64,000 bases of DNA. Origin: Epiperipatus broadwayi (lineage: Eukaryota > Onychophora > Udeonychophora > Euonychophora > Peripatidae). Numbering within the stretch: the first letter of the stretch is position 1; each line of letters begins with the position of its first letter. Below are positions 24,191 through 35,005 of the stretch, piece by piece. The position numbers were made by a program, and so were the translations under genes. The DNA lies in NCBI GenBank assembly GCA_028023455.1, contig JAQFVV010006293.1, positions 1,873,844 through 1,937,843 on the forward strand, read 5' to 3'. The notes beneath the pieces were generated by a model, which worked only from the letters and a program-made list of their open reading frames with translations, was not told the DNA's origin and made no database searches.

Positions 24191-25330
24191 AACTAATTTC
24201 ATACAATTTCATAGATCTGTTTGAGTCACCACTTGGCTACAAAAATCGTATCTACAATGCTTCTTGATTTTTTCAAATCATCTTGAGTTTCTGATAACTA
24301 TTTATGTGTAACTGGAAGCAATCAAAAAAACACAAAAAATGAAATGAAAATATGTCTGTTATTAGAAATATGATTTATCTATCTAATTTATATTAAATAT
24401 TATCATAAAAATATATTTGCTAACATTGAAATGTTTTCACCAAAAATTTTTTTTATTTAATTATTATATAATTCTAAAATAATATATCACATATAACATT
24501 AAAAAGCACTACTTTTGTTGTTGTTGTTGCTGCTATAGTATAGAATTTGCTAATATTTGATTATCTTTCATTGAAAGCATAAATAATCTTATCAAAAAAA
24601 ACTATTTAATTACTTGCATATGATCACATACAATTATCAACAGCATCTAAATAAATTGAAAATATATACTATATATTATACTTATTAATCTAATTTTTAT
24701 TGTTAAAAAAACATTGATCACATATTATATAAATATTTTATTTTAATTTTACATATTTTATATCGTGATGTGTCACCCATTAACATTAGATCTTTTTAAT
24801 TATTACTAAACCTAAGCATGGAAATTGAATGGTACTTATAAATATTCTATACTTATTAAGTTTGGTTTATTATTATATATTAATAATAATAAATTGTTTA
24901 TTCATTACCACTTTTTTCCCCAATTTTAAACATTTTTTTAATTATTGGAAATTCGAAGTTTATGACATATTTTGAATCTGTGACTCTGAGTTAAATTTTT
25001 TACTATTGTTATAATACACTTGTTTATTTTTATATGGTCAATTTATAGTGAATTTTGAAAACCAGTTTCTCTTATTATCTGGGATAAAGTGAGGTATACT
25101 GGTGATGTTATATGTAGTTACATAATCAGTTAGTTAAACCAATTTATTGTTATATAAAACCATGCTGTTCTTTCAGCAGACTTTTGCAATAGAAACTTGA
25201 ATAGGATTTGATATAGAATCATATCATTTTAAAATTCAAAGTAATAGAACCATAATTGATATGAGCTCAAATCATATTACCTTTGAAACATTAAAATATT
25301 CACTTTCAATCTGGAATTTTGCCTTAAAAT
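24191..25330. other. Non-coding AT-rich stretch
   Basis: No gene seen. A short GTT/GCT microsatellite lies near 24510-24533. Confidence 0.5.
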
Positions 25331-25465
25331 GATCTTAAACAGACTGTAAGTACTAATTTTATTAATCCGCACGTTTACATTTGTTTTTTAAAAAATTTAC
25401 GTTCACATTAAGCTTGATTTAAATCCCACATTGATTGAGTTGAATAACGTCATCTCCTAACGTTC

Positions 25466-27820
25466 ATGGCTGGCCTACAAGGCTCCAAGCCTTCAACAAC
25501 TAACATGGAAGAGGGGGGTGAATTACTTCAAAAATCCATAGTGGATAGTCAGGAAAAAAAAATATATAAACATTTAAATTTCCCAATTACAAAGCAAAAC
25601 AAATCAGATAATTTATCAAAAACAAAATGTTGTGTTTCTAAAATAAACACCAGCGCATTGAACGATAAAACATTAAAACTTGGCAAACAAACACGAAGGG
25701 AAAACGACAAGGATAAGTTTCCTCATACCAAAGAGAAAACATTTAAAACAGAACGAAACCCTTTACAAAACCCTTCTGATGGAGAATTAACTCCTCACCA
25801 CATTGTAAAATCAACTTTAAATGAAAAACAAAAATTTTTTTTAGCCAAACATAAAATCTGCAGCGGCGAAAATACGCAAAAAGCAACGCAAATTAGAACA
25901 ACGCGATCAGTTAACGTCAATCATGCGAATGTTATAGAATACAATCTTTCTGCGAACAAGAGAAAAAATTATGAACCCAGTTTCACATCAACGCTTGTGC
26001 CTGAAAACAAAACAAAAAACCCAGATCACACTAGTAGTGAAGAGTCTACAGACATCAGCTCTTCCTCTGAAATAAAGCAAAACATTGGATATTTCAAACA
26101 TCAAGATGATAATCACGATTCCAATAAAACAACAAATGAACAATTTAAGCAATCACAAAGATATATAACTAAACCAGATTATACACAAAAAGATAATATA
26201 ACAGCCAACACTTATGCAAACATTGTAAAATCAAACAATAATGTCAAATCAGTAACAGGAAACATAAAACACAATTCAAATAATCCGCAAGACAATAATG
26301 AAGCCACACAACAATTGATTGAGTTGATGGGGGAGTTGGATGAGGCATCAGACACAGGAATGTTTATACATGAGCCATCAAACAGTTCTCATGACCAACT
26401 CAATAATCATCAGCTTTATACTGAAACAGTTACCAAATTCAATGAAGCCATGCCACAAGGATTACTAAAATCTTTCGCTATCTTCAATGATGAAGCCTCA
26501 CTCATTCTGTCAACTACAGACCACTTACTAAGATTATTCCCTTTTCCAACCAGTAAACTCTTCGACCTGCTAAAAGCCCAAGATCTCTGGAAAGTGATTC
26601 AAAGGGTATCATATCACCCCAACCCTCGTTATATAATCCTCCAGTTTACAAACATCATGGCAAAACAAGCTTTTAAAAACAAATATAGGATACTTGATAA
26701 CAGATACCTAATTACCATCAATCCAAACATAGTCCGTGACACTTCAATAAGTGGCAGGGTAAAAAATTGTGGTTTGGGATTCAATATTTCTGACTTACAA
26801 AACCTTCTAATGCCTTATGGGCAAGTCACTTCTTTTAAATATCTTAGGGTCCCTGGAATACAAGAAGAAGTTCCGCAAAACATAGCACTCTTTCGAATTA
26901 CATTAAAAAAAGGAATAGTGCCATTAGATATCCCCCCCACAATCCGTATTGGAAGAGTGCCTCTTTTCATCTCATTCTGGGGAGTAGAATCGCAATGTTT
27001 CGAATGCAGGAAGACGGGACACCTGCTGCGCAACTGCCCATCCAGACAATGCACCTCTTGCGGTACCTTTGCGGGTCGGTCACATCAGTGTGGTTCAAAA
27101 GAAGAGCATATACAAGAACAGCAAAACATGCAACAGACAAAACCCGAAATAGAACATAATCAAGATATAAATTTAGAGCATGAGACTTCTATCAAGCTGA
27201 AAACATATAATCAGTCAACAAATGATTCTCATCAAAACAACATAAAAAATCAAAACCAATGCCAAGAAACCAACCCACAGGGATGCCACCAAACACGTCA
27301 AAACAAGACAAGCAAAACTTATTTCTCTTCAACAGACACTTGTTCTGACTTTGAGCAAGAAGAAACGGATGCTGAAACTAGGCAAGAAGAAACTGCAAGC
27401 CTCACAGAGTCTGGGCCTGACCATGTCCCTAAACCCTTCACCACACCACGCAAAAGGAAAAAGTGCCGCAACAGAAACACACAATCCACCACCTTTGTTC
27501 ACAACAATAACAATAGCGGAAATATCGATTCAAATGAGACCACCTCAACCTCTGATGACATACAGTGCAATGCTAGTCCCAACTATAAAAAACGGAAAGA
27601 TGAATCCCTAAAATCAGATAATGACAATACATCAAACTCATATCATACCCAACCTGAAGCTAATACCTCTGGGCAAATAGCCCCCCAAGATTTAACATTA
27701 TGGATCCCATCAACTGATCCTGAAGTCTGCCTAATGCAAAAAGACTACCAGCTCACTGCAAGTATTCTAGCTAATGAACAAGAAACCAAGCAACCTACTT
27801 CAAAATGTCATTCACAATAA
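25466..27820 (+). CDS. LINE ORF1 protein with CCHC zinc knuckles
   Basis: Intact 784-residue frame, presumably the RNA-binding, ribonucleoprotein-forming ORF1 product of the LINE. Residues 1 to about 300 are low-complexity, rich in Asn, Lys, Thr and Ser. Residues about 325-510 form a compact domain (LFPFPTSKLFDLL, RYIILQFTNIMAKQAF, DLQNLLMPYGQVTSFK) that looks like the RRM-like part of such proteins. Residues 511-524 are a CCHC knuckle (Cys511, Cys514, His519, Cys524), followed by a second Cys/His cluster at 529-542. A basic stretch RKRKKCRNR around residue 665 may be a nuclear signal. The Met at 25466 is the first in frame. The stop overlaps the start of ORF2 by 16 bp, implying coupled or leaky translation. 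It is the only long undamaged frame in the window. Confidence 0.85.
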   Translation: MAGLQGSKPSTTNMEEGGELLQKSIVDSQEKKIYKHLNFPITKQNKSDNLSKTKCCVSKINTSALNDKTLKLGKQTRRENDKDKFPHTKEKTFKTERNPLQNPSDGELTPHHIVKSTLNEKQKFFLAKHKICSGENTQKATQIRTTRSVNVNHANVIEYNLSANKRKNYEPSFTSTLVPENKTKNPDHTSSEESTDISSSSEIKQNIGYFKHQDDNHDSNKTTNEQFKQSQRYITKPDYTQKDNITANTYANIVKSNNNVKSVTGNIKHNSNNPQDNNEATQQLIELMGELDEASDTGMFIHEPSNSSHDQLNNHQLYTETVTKFNEAMPQGLLKSFAIFNDEASLILSTTDHLLRLFPFPTSKLFDLLKAQDLWKVIQRVSYHPNPRYIILQFTNIMAKQAFKNKYRILDNRYLITINPNIVRDTSISGRVKNCGLGFNISDLQNLLMPYGQVTSFKYLRVPGIQEEVPQNIALFRITLKKGIVPLDIPPTIRIGRVPLFISFWGVESQCFECRKTGHLLRNCPSRQCTSCGTFAGRSHQCGSKEEHIQEQQNMQQTKPEIEHNQDINLEHETSIKLKTYNQSTNDSHQNNIKNQNQCQETNPQGCHQTRQNKTSKTYFSSTDTCSDFEQEETDAETRQEETASLTESGPDHVPKPFTTPRKRKKCRNRNTQSTTFVHNNNNSGNIDSNETTSTSDDIQCNASPNYKKRKDESLKSDNDNTSNSYHTQPEANTSGQIAPQDLTLWIPSTDPEVCLMQKDYQLTASILANEQETKQPTSKCHSQ

Positions 27821-28757
27821 CGTCACTCAATGTCAGGGGGCTTAACTCCAAAGACAGGGCGTTTGCTATCTCACATTGGTTCAAACTCCAAAAACCAGAT
27901 ATACTTTGCTTATCAGAAACTAAGCTTCACCTTCACACAGACCCCACGATAATAAAAACAATAGAGAGCTTTGGTTACTTTATTTACTCTTTCTCCATCT
28001 CAGCTACCGCTGGGGTTGCTCTCATCATCAATAGAAATTCAATTATTGACTTCTTCAAAATCCTGCACATAGATACCAATTGCATTATTGCTACTATACA
28101 AATCCAGGGTTTTCTGTTCACTCTTATCAATGTGTATCTGGTTAAAGATGAACAAATAGTACACAAAGTTATACATAATATAAACATAGCAATTAGATCG
28201 AACCCTAGCCCAGTTATCTGGCTTGGTGATTTCAACCACACTTTTGACAATTTTGAGAAAAAATATTTAAAGATGGTTGCTAGAAACATACACAGTGGGA
28301 AAGCACTCTTTCATGAAGGAGCCTTCTCTTTCTATACCAGAAGTACTCACTCGCTCATAGACCTCATATTCTACTCTCCTGAAATGATCTCGTTCATAGA
28401 TACACAGCTCTGGCCTATTGCCTTTTCGGATCATCTCGCTGTTCAAGCTACCATCAAATTGCAACCACAACTTCATACATCAACCAACCTCCCCCGGACG
28501 ATGAGATTACTCAACAGGCACAATGTGCCCCCCCCAATTAATCTCAGATATATACATCACCTTTCAAGAACAGAAGATATGGAATCTACCAGCATTACAA
28601 GGATGGAATACATTTATAACCACAACACAAAAGTTTATTAACCAATACAATAGATACCAGAAAGGGCCATTAAGATTACTCTCAGAACTTGATCGGACTA
28701 CATCTGAACTGAAAAGCATCCAAGTTACAGAACACAACATCCCACAAATTCTACTCT
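27805..28757 (+). pseudogene. LINE ORF2, endonuclease domain (5' part)
   Basis: ORF2 begins at Met 27805 inside the ORF1 end. The first 210 residues are an exonuclease-endonuclease-phosphatase domain that nicks target DNA for target-primed reverse transcription. Visible catalytic positions are Asn9 (SLNVRGL), Glu38 (SETK), Asp142 and Asn144 (LGDFNHTF), Asp186 (SLIDLIFYS) and Asp209-His210 (FSDHLAV). The frame then fails at an 8-C run (28528-28535); protein-like sequence continues in another frame (28536-28757, with LPALQGWNTFI and LRLLSELDRT) until the nested insertion. The endonuclease part itself looks complete. One base gained or lost in the C run explains the shift. Confidence 0.85.
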
Positions 28758-28763
28758 AAAACA
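28758..28763 (+). repeat. Target-site duplication of nested LINE, left copy
   Basis: AAAACA, repeated at 30702-30707. Joining the host at this hexamer gives an insert of 1944 bp and puts the downstream host frame in the same register as the ORF2 start. It is short, so alternatives such as TACTCT (28752-28757 and 30674-30679) were weighed; that one would place inserted RT sequence in the host. Confidence 0.5.
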
Positions 28764-28785
28764 GTGATGTGATGTGATGTGATGT
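28764..28785 (-). repeat. Microsatellite 3' tail of nested LINE
   Basis: Four GATGT units on the plus strand, i.e. ACATC repeats at the element's 3' end. It marks the priming end of the insertion. Confidence 0.75.
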
Positions 28786-28880
28786 ATTATGGCTTCTCCT
28801 TAAACGAAGTCAAGAATATCTCAGCAATTAAGCCCAGATAAACCTGTTAGCCACTTTCTTTTACATTCCCCACTCTAAAT

Positions 28881-30701
28881 TTACCCATAATCTGCTCTAT
28901 CCCATTTCCACAACATAATTTTTGTCAACTCTATAACCTTTATATCTAAATCCCCCTTATCTTTTCCCAAACCTAGCATAAAAACCAATAATTCACTTTC
29001 TGTATAATCACTCTTTTCATATTTATTTTTCCACAACTTCATTATATGTACCCTTTCTGTTTTCAAACATTTACATTCAATTAACAAATGCCTAATATTT
29101 TCAATTCCTTCCTTACATAATTTACAAAATAAATCACCCATATTTTTCCATTTACATGTATATTCTTTTGTAGCTAAAGATCCCGTTCGAGCTTTAAACA
29201 ATAAACTACTTTCCTTACTATTATCATATATTAACTCACACCTAATATTCTGTTTATTTCTATATATATTTAAACTCTTTTACTCTCCATACTATTTCTC
29301 CATCTCTCTAACTCCCTAGTCTTTATTAATAAATCTATTCTTTTATCCCATTCCTTACTACTATAACACTCAATAATCCTCTTAACACAATCATCCCATC
29401 TTTTGTACAAATATACTGATATAAATTCTTTATCCAAATCTTTTGCATAGCGCATTACCTTTCTCACCCATCTTGTTACCTGCCCTTTACTCATAACCCA
29501 ATTAAATACTATTTTAGCTATTCTTTTATTATCCATAAACTGCAATCTACCAAACATTTTCATTTTACTTTTGCATCTCTCATATGAAAACTTGACCATC
29601 CCATTTCTCCTTGAATTGCCTCCTTGCTGTCCATACTTCTGCATCCAATGCATGTCTTCCTACTTCCTTTGAGTTTTTCTAAATAATCTAATATCTTTTA
29701 CTAACATATAATGCATCATTACCATATGTTAACCCTGCTACTGCAACTCCTTTCCATATAATTCTAGCTACATCATATTTATTATATGAAAATACTGTTA
29801 ATTTCTTTATCAATCCCTTTCTTTCTTTGCTTCATTTATCAATTTTTTCTCCCATTCATCCAAATAATTTTTCTGATTACTTAAAATAATTCCCAAATAA
29901 CTATATCTATTCACCACACTTAACTTAATATCTCCCAATAAAAATTCTACATCTTCTCTTTCCTCAGTATTAACCATCATTATATTTGATTTTTCTTCAC
30001 TAAATTTAATCCCCATCTCTTTACCCACCCTCGCACATGTCCTCAACATAACTTCCATATCTTCTCTTTTTTCTGCACACAAAAATATATCATCTGCAAA
30101 AAAAAGACCTGACAAAATAAATACTCCCTTACTACCTATTAACGGTATCTCTATCCCTCTTCCTAATCTTTCTATTGCTCTTTCCATTTCACTCAAATAC
30201 AACACAAACAAAATAGGTGACATAGGGCATCCTTGCCTTAGTCCCACACCATTTTTAACTTTAATTGATTCTATATTCTCTAATTGATATATATAATAAT
30301 TATTTTCATATAATTTCTTAATAATATCTATTAAAGCTTCATCCATTCCCAAATTTGCTAAACTTATCCATAATCTATTTCTATTTACTTTATCATATGC
30401 CTTCTCTATATCTATAAAACTCATATATAACTGTTTATCTGCATTCCTACTCATATCCATAAGTTATGTAACTACAAATAAACTATCTCCTATACGCCTA
30501 TCTAATCTAAAACCTCCTTGCATTTCACCCACTACATTATTCCCTTCCATCCATTTTACAACTTTACTAGCCACCATATACGAGAAAACTTTATATAAAA
30601 CTGATGTTACCGCTATCGGTCTATAATTATTCAACTTTCTATGATCCTTACCCTTTCCTTTAAATTATAACCTTACTCTTGTATTACTCCAACTACTTGG
30701 G
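28881..30701 (-). pseudogene. Nested LINE reverse transcriptase and C-terminus
   Basis: Minus-strand coding remains, in order from 30701 downward: SSWSNTRVRL, FKGKGK, NNYRPIAVTSVLYKVFS (30540-30650), a stop near 30462, then open frame 29810-30460. That frame has FIDIEKAYDKVNR (catalytic Asp17 of this segment), VGLRQGCPMSPILF and FADDIFLCAE (Asp123, Asp124). A further frame at 29270-29653 holds the post-RT region (MKMFGRLQFMDNKR). The last, 28881-29201, has CKLCKEGIENIRHLLIEC, a CCHC-type finger common at LINE C-termini. The RT palm motifs are complete but the protein is split by frameshifts and lacks the endonuclease and ORF1, so it is inactive. Confidence 0.85.
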
Positions 30702-30707
30702 AAAACA
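30702..30707 (+). repeat. Target-site duplication of nested LINE, right copy
   Basis: AAAACA, matching 28758-28763. Confidence 0.5.
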
Positions 30708-32983
30708 AACCAGAATGACTCTTGTGGAATATATTCGTATTAAGCGAGCACGCAATTATCTGGAACAACAAGATTGTTGGACTCCAGGTTATATCAGATG
30801 GGCTCTCGGGTCAGGAAAAAGAAATCACACCCCCTCCTCTTTGTGCCTTGATGGTATTACTTACTCTGGCATCAGTATGCTTAACAAAATTAGGGATTAT
30901 TATTCCACCAAACTGCAGCCCATTGGAACTGTTGCCAGACGACACAAATTTGTGAAAGACTCAAATAACTCTCACAGCATTACTGAAGCTGATATCATCT
31001 CCAAAATTAAAAGCCTGCCTGAACACACTCATCCCGGCATGCATGGAATTCCTAGATTTCTTCTGTTACACTTGGAAAAATTTACCATACATGTTACAAG
31101 GGGAATCATTGATCTCTTAGCCACTGATAGCCTACATCTTCCAGGGATATATCCTATATCAGTGGTCCCTTTCATAAAAAAGAAAGATTTACCTGTGGAC
31201 TTAAATAACATTAGGCCAATATCCATGGTTCCTCTCCTAATCAAAATTATCGAAAGCATTATAAAAGATAAAATTCAAGAGAAAATCATATCAAAACTTT
31301 CCAGGCATCAATATGCTAAGAGGGGTTCATCGACTGGCGATGCTGTAAGCCGATTTCGACTCCTCGTTGATCATATCCGTAGAACAAAACAATCCCGGAC
31401 AGTCGCAGTCCAACTAGACTTTGCCGGGGCTTTTGACTCTGTCCGAATAGATGTACTACTTGGTGAACTAGAGGCTCTTCATGTTCCTTTGGCATACATT
31501 CAGATCATAGAGAATCTCCTAGCAAATCGAGAGATTTTTTTTTCTAAATGGGAGAATTGCCCCTGGGTTCAAACCCTGCATCTCCATTCCCCAGGGCTCC
31601 CCATTAAGTGCTCTCCTCTTCATGATCTATATAAATCCCTTGCTTTTGAGCATTGAGGATGCACTGCCTGGGATCTCCATCCCTCTTCTTAATGAAAACA
31701 TCTCCCACATCTCCTACATGGATGATGTGGTGGTGTTTCTTAAATCACATGAAGAAATAAACATTCTTGAAAGCCTATTACAGCACTATGCTCAGACACA
31801 TGGGCTTACCGTTAACAGGAACAAATCAGCAATTTGGAATATCAAAACAGCTAACAGGATAACAGGTTCATTACAAGCTATGCCTCAGCCTTTCTTGGGA
31901 TTCAATATGTCACTATCCCCTACAGCAATGAGGATGGAAACACAACGAAGACTAATAAACAAAATAGACATCATCATAACATGCCTCTCAAGAATATATA
32001 TATCTACATTTGGAAAGGTTTCACTCTTAAACTCCCTCATACTCCCCAAGATTATATATTATCTTGCGGGTTAACCAACAAAAGCATTCATTAAAAAAAG
32101 AAAATTCCAATTTTTTGAACTCTGTAGAGGTGGGCGCAAATCATTTATCAGTCTGCGCACCCTTCAAAAGCCAAGAGACATGAATGGACTGGGACTGCAT
32201 TCAATAAAGGTATTCGCAATACAGAGAACTTACAATATGATCCATAAACTTTATTCTGATTGCAGGACCTTCCAATGTCCGCTTCCCAAAGAGCAAGTGC
32301 TTCCCACTGATAGACCGCCCCCTCAGAGGTTCACTCCCATCTGGCTACAAATGCAGATATCATACATTTTTACGCACATAGTACCTTCCGCGACCATGTT
32401 CAATTCAAAAATAACCTATTGGGAAGCCTTCAACCTATCCAACTCAAATACCCAGAAGGCACACACTTACCTCCCCATCAACATAAACAAACTGCGCAAA
32501 CTAGCCCATAGATTGAAACTAGCACCTAAACACACAGACTTTCTTCTCAAAATTAACCTTGGTAGCCTCTCCACTTCCAGCCCAGAAGATATGGACTTCC
32601 GTGTTCCCATATATAGCCTCTGTCTTTCCAGCCCAGAAGATATGGACCATATCCTTCGCCTTTATCCGGTCTGGCAGGGACTAAGACAAAACTTCCAGAA
32701 ACACATTGATAATAATGGTCCAGATCTAACATCTCTTGAAGGGGTTTTAAATAGAGGCATTTTCGCTGAAATCAGGCTCGCCACCTACATAAACTTTGCC
32801 ATCTGGTTGACCAGATGCAAGGTGATTTTTCAAAAATTACCGCTTAACGAAATCAATAACTGCTTTCTCAGCATAATTAAAAATATCCAAGAAACAGACA
32901 AGAGAGAGGCCGATCCATACCTGGCCATATTAACATGGGAATTCACAACTGGTCTAAACAGCACCTCTCCAACCAACCCCTAA
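30708..32983 (+). pseudogene. LINE ORF2, RT and C-terminal domain (3' part)
   Basis: Continuation of the host ORF2. Segment to about 31588: RIKRARNYLEQQD, then NNIRPISMVPLLIKIIES (RT motif), QYAKRGSSTGDA, and VQLDFAGAFDSVR with the first catalytic Asp. A frameshift near 31589 separates this from QGSPLSALLFMIYIN and YMDDVVVFLKS, whose catalytic pair is at 31721-31726. The same frame continues through one stop (32072-32074) to 32983, including GLGLHSIKVF, MDHILRLYPVW (remains of a C-terminal Cys/His region) and the final stop. The tandem phrase SSPEDMD at 32575-32595 and 32626-32646 suggests a small internal duplication of 51 bp. It would be reverse transcriptase if intact. Confidence 0.85.
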
Positions 32984-33100
32984 ATAATTTATATGAAAAT
33001 ATTTATTATGACTTAATATCTTATTATGATTTAATAAAACCCTCCAACCATAACTTGCCAAAACAGGGTTTACTAACAAAGGTATTTCGTTATAGACTAG

Positions 33101-34919
33101 ATGATTAATATTCACCTTGCATCCACAGGTTATATTCTACTGACTTTTGAATCATTTCTTCTTTGTATATACCACCCTGTAACCTCGTCTAGATATTTCT
33201 TATTTTTTTATTTTTATTTTTTTTTTGTAATCACTTATAGGTCAAATAAAATTATCTTGAAAGAGAACTTTGTAAAATATGCATTAGTCTCATTACCTGG
33301 TTATTTGATTCATTTAGAATGAAATTCCAAAGTCTCTTTAACTTTGAACAATGAAATGTCAGTTCATTTTTTCCCCAAGGAACTAGAAAAAATAAACAAT
33401 AACTATGGGAAAACATTGGTACCAGAAAACCATCAAAATCATATATCAAATCAATTTAACTCCTTCAATTTCTTATTATCCAATTGCCCATTTTTTTTAT
33501 TGGATGCATTATTTTTACAATGTTTAACTAAAAGCCTTGAGTTTTTCTGTAAAAAAAAAAAAAAAATGATTTTAATTCTAGATTTTGTCAAGAATTGAAT
33601 TAGGCACAATAGCAAAAAAATAATTGGGGGATCACTTTGTTTTTATTTTTTTTGGCATTACCACTAGTAATTAAAGTCATATCTATTTGTTATATAAGAC
33701 ATTGCTTAAAAAGTGATAAGTAAATAATTATTTTTTCTAAACTTGTTAAAAAGTACTTTTTTTTTTGTTTTGTTTTGATTACACATACTAAAATGTTTAT
33801 TGATTCAAGGGTCATTTATTATAAAAAATTAGCAAAAATATATTTCATGCCTGGATAAAAGGAGAGGTTGGAGAGTGAACTGAAGTATATCAAAAATATA
33901 ACTCATGTTTTATTATTAAAAACACTCCATAGGTATGTGTATACATATAATTTTAATATCACAATAATTATGTAGATCTTCGTGGGATCTATTATATTTT
34001 CATTGTGTAGCAATCTTGATTTTAATTTTTTAATTAAGAAATATAAAAGATATGAACAATGTCAAGAAAATGTTAAGTTACTATATAAAAGTATAATTGA
34101 TTGATATTTATTTTGTGTCAATATTATAACCTCAGTTCAATATAGAATTAAATCATTTTTTATGATTACCATTATTCTGTATGCATTTGCTTCTATCAGT
34201 GCTTCATAATTCTTGGCAAAGTTAGTCACTATTTCAAGTTTATCATATTTGTCTTTTTGTTTTTAATAAAACAAAATAATACTGTAATAGGAAGAAAATG
34301 ATAGCTGGAATAAGATATAATAAATCAGGGTCATGGATTAAAGTGACGTATGTGTTCGAATATAATTGTATCTGACGAAGCATTATTTTTCACAACAAAG
34401 AGTACTATATCTTTTTTCAATTTTCTTAAAAAAAAAATTATTTGTGTGGAAAAATGTTTAATGTGTCAAGACCATGATTTGACAAAAACTAGTGTGATAA
34501 AATGTCGATTTGAGAAATGATGGATGGGGGGGGGGGTAATAGATATATTAACACTAATTAATGATATTAAAATGCAGGAAATAAAAATATATTAAAATGA
34601 TTGTTAGAATTTTTATTGTGTACCAATATATTAGAAAACTTAAAGAGTTTTATTCGATTTTTATTATTAAATAAAAAACAAGACTTTATATCCTAGTGCC
34701 ACTTTATTGTATATCATTATAAAAATAACTGTATTTGGAATTTCTTTTCAGTTTTAATATTCTGCTTTTTGTTTATTGATGCTGGTCAAAATTTTTGAAG
34801 AGAAACTATAGGTTACAAACTGTTATGAACACCTTATTTTCAACATGTTTGCATGTTATATTACAAGATAAAAGAAAATTATTATTTTTATAATGTCATT
34901 TTAAGAATATACAAAAAAA
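33101..34919. other. Non-coding AT-rich stretch
   Basis: Nothing recognised beyond homopolymers, including A15 near 33551-33565 and an 11-G run at 34526-34536. Confidence 0.5.
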
Positions 34920-35005
34920 AAAGCATATAGCTTTACTGCTTGGGAGTTCATAAGAAATTCGAGTGCCAGAACAACCCTAAGACCCTTGATCCAAAGTTGG
35001 ATATT
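34920..35005 (-). repeat. SINE-like fragment, inverse copy
   Basis: GAGTTCATAAGAAATTCGAG followed by TGCCAGAAC (34944-34972) is the reverse complement, with a few changes, of 10566-10601. The similarity plus GC content mark a dispersed repeat. The tRNA-like head is not recognisable here. Confidence 0.45.

Larger units (their letters stand above)
28764..30701 (-). mobile_element. AT-rich LINE, 5'-truncated, nested insertion
   Basis: A different, minus-strand LINE inserted in ORF2 of the plus-strand LINE. Its 3' end is a short ATCAC microsatellite tail (28764-28785), preceded by GGAGAAGCC. Its 5' end is truncated in the first RT motif (FPSSWSNTRVRL, near 30670-30700). The coding strand is A/G-rich, unlike the host LINE. 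A microsatellite tail instead of poly(A) is typical of RTE-, Proto2- and CR1-like LINEs; the exact clade is not determined. Confidence 0.8.
25400..33100 (+). mobile_element. Two-ORF LINE, L1/Tx1-like, interrupted
   Basis: A long plus-strand non-LTR retrotransposon. ORF1 (25466-27820) overlaps ORF2 (from 27805) by 16 bp. ORF2 has an N-terminal apurinic-type endonuclease, then RT and a C-terminal tail to 32983. A second LINE is inserted between endonuclease and RT. Without that insert the element is about 5.7 kb. The 5' and 3' limits are approximate; an AATAAA at 33034-33039 may be its polyadenylation signal. The CCHC ORF1 with a preceding RNA-binding-like domain, and the endonuclease-RT order, suggest the L1 superfamily, Tx1 branch; the clade is inference. 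ORF2 carries at least three frame changes and one stop, so the copy is inactive. Confidence 0.85.

Noticed and set aside
28039-28476. Minus-strand frames opposite the LINE endonuclease
   Set aside because: Shadows of the plus-strand ORF2, with no independent motif.
28752-28757. TACTCT as the target duplication of the nested LINE (with 30674-30679)
   Set aside because: Protein similarity of the nested LINE continues past 30679 to about 30700, so this placement would cut its RT motif.
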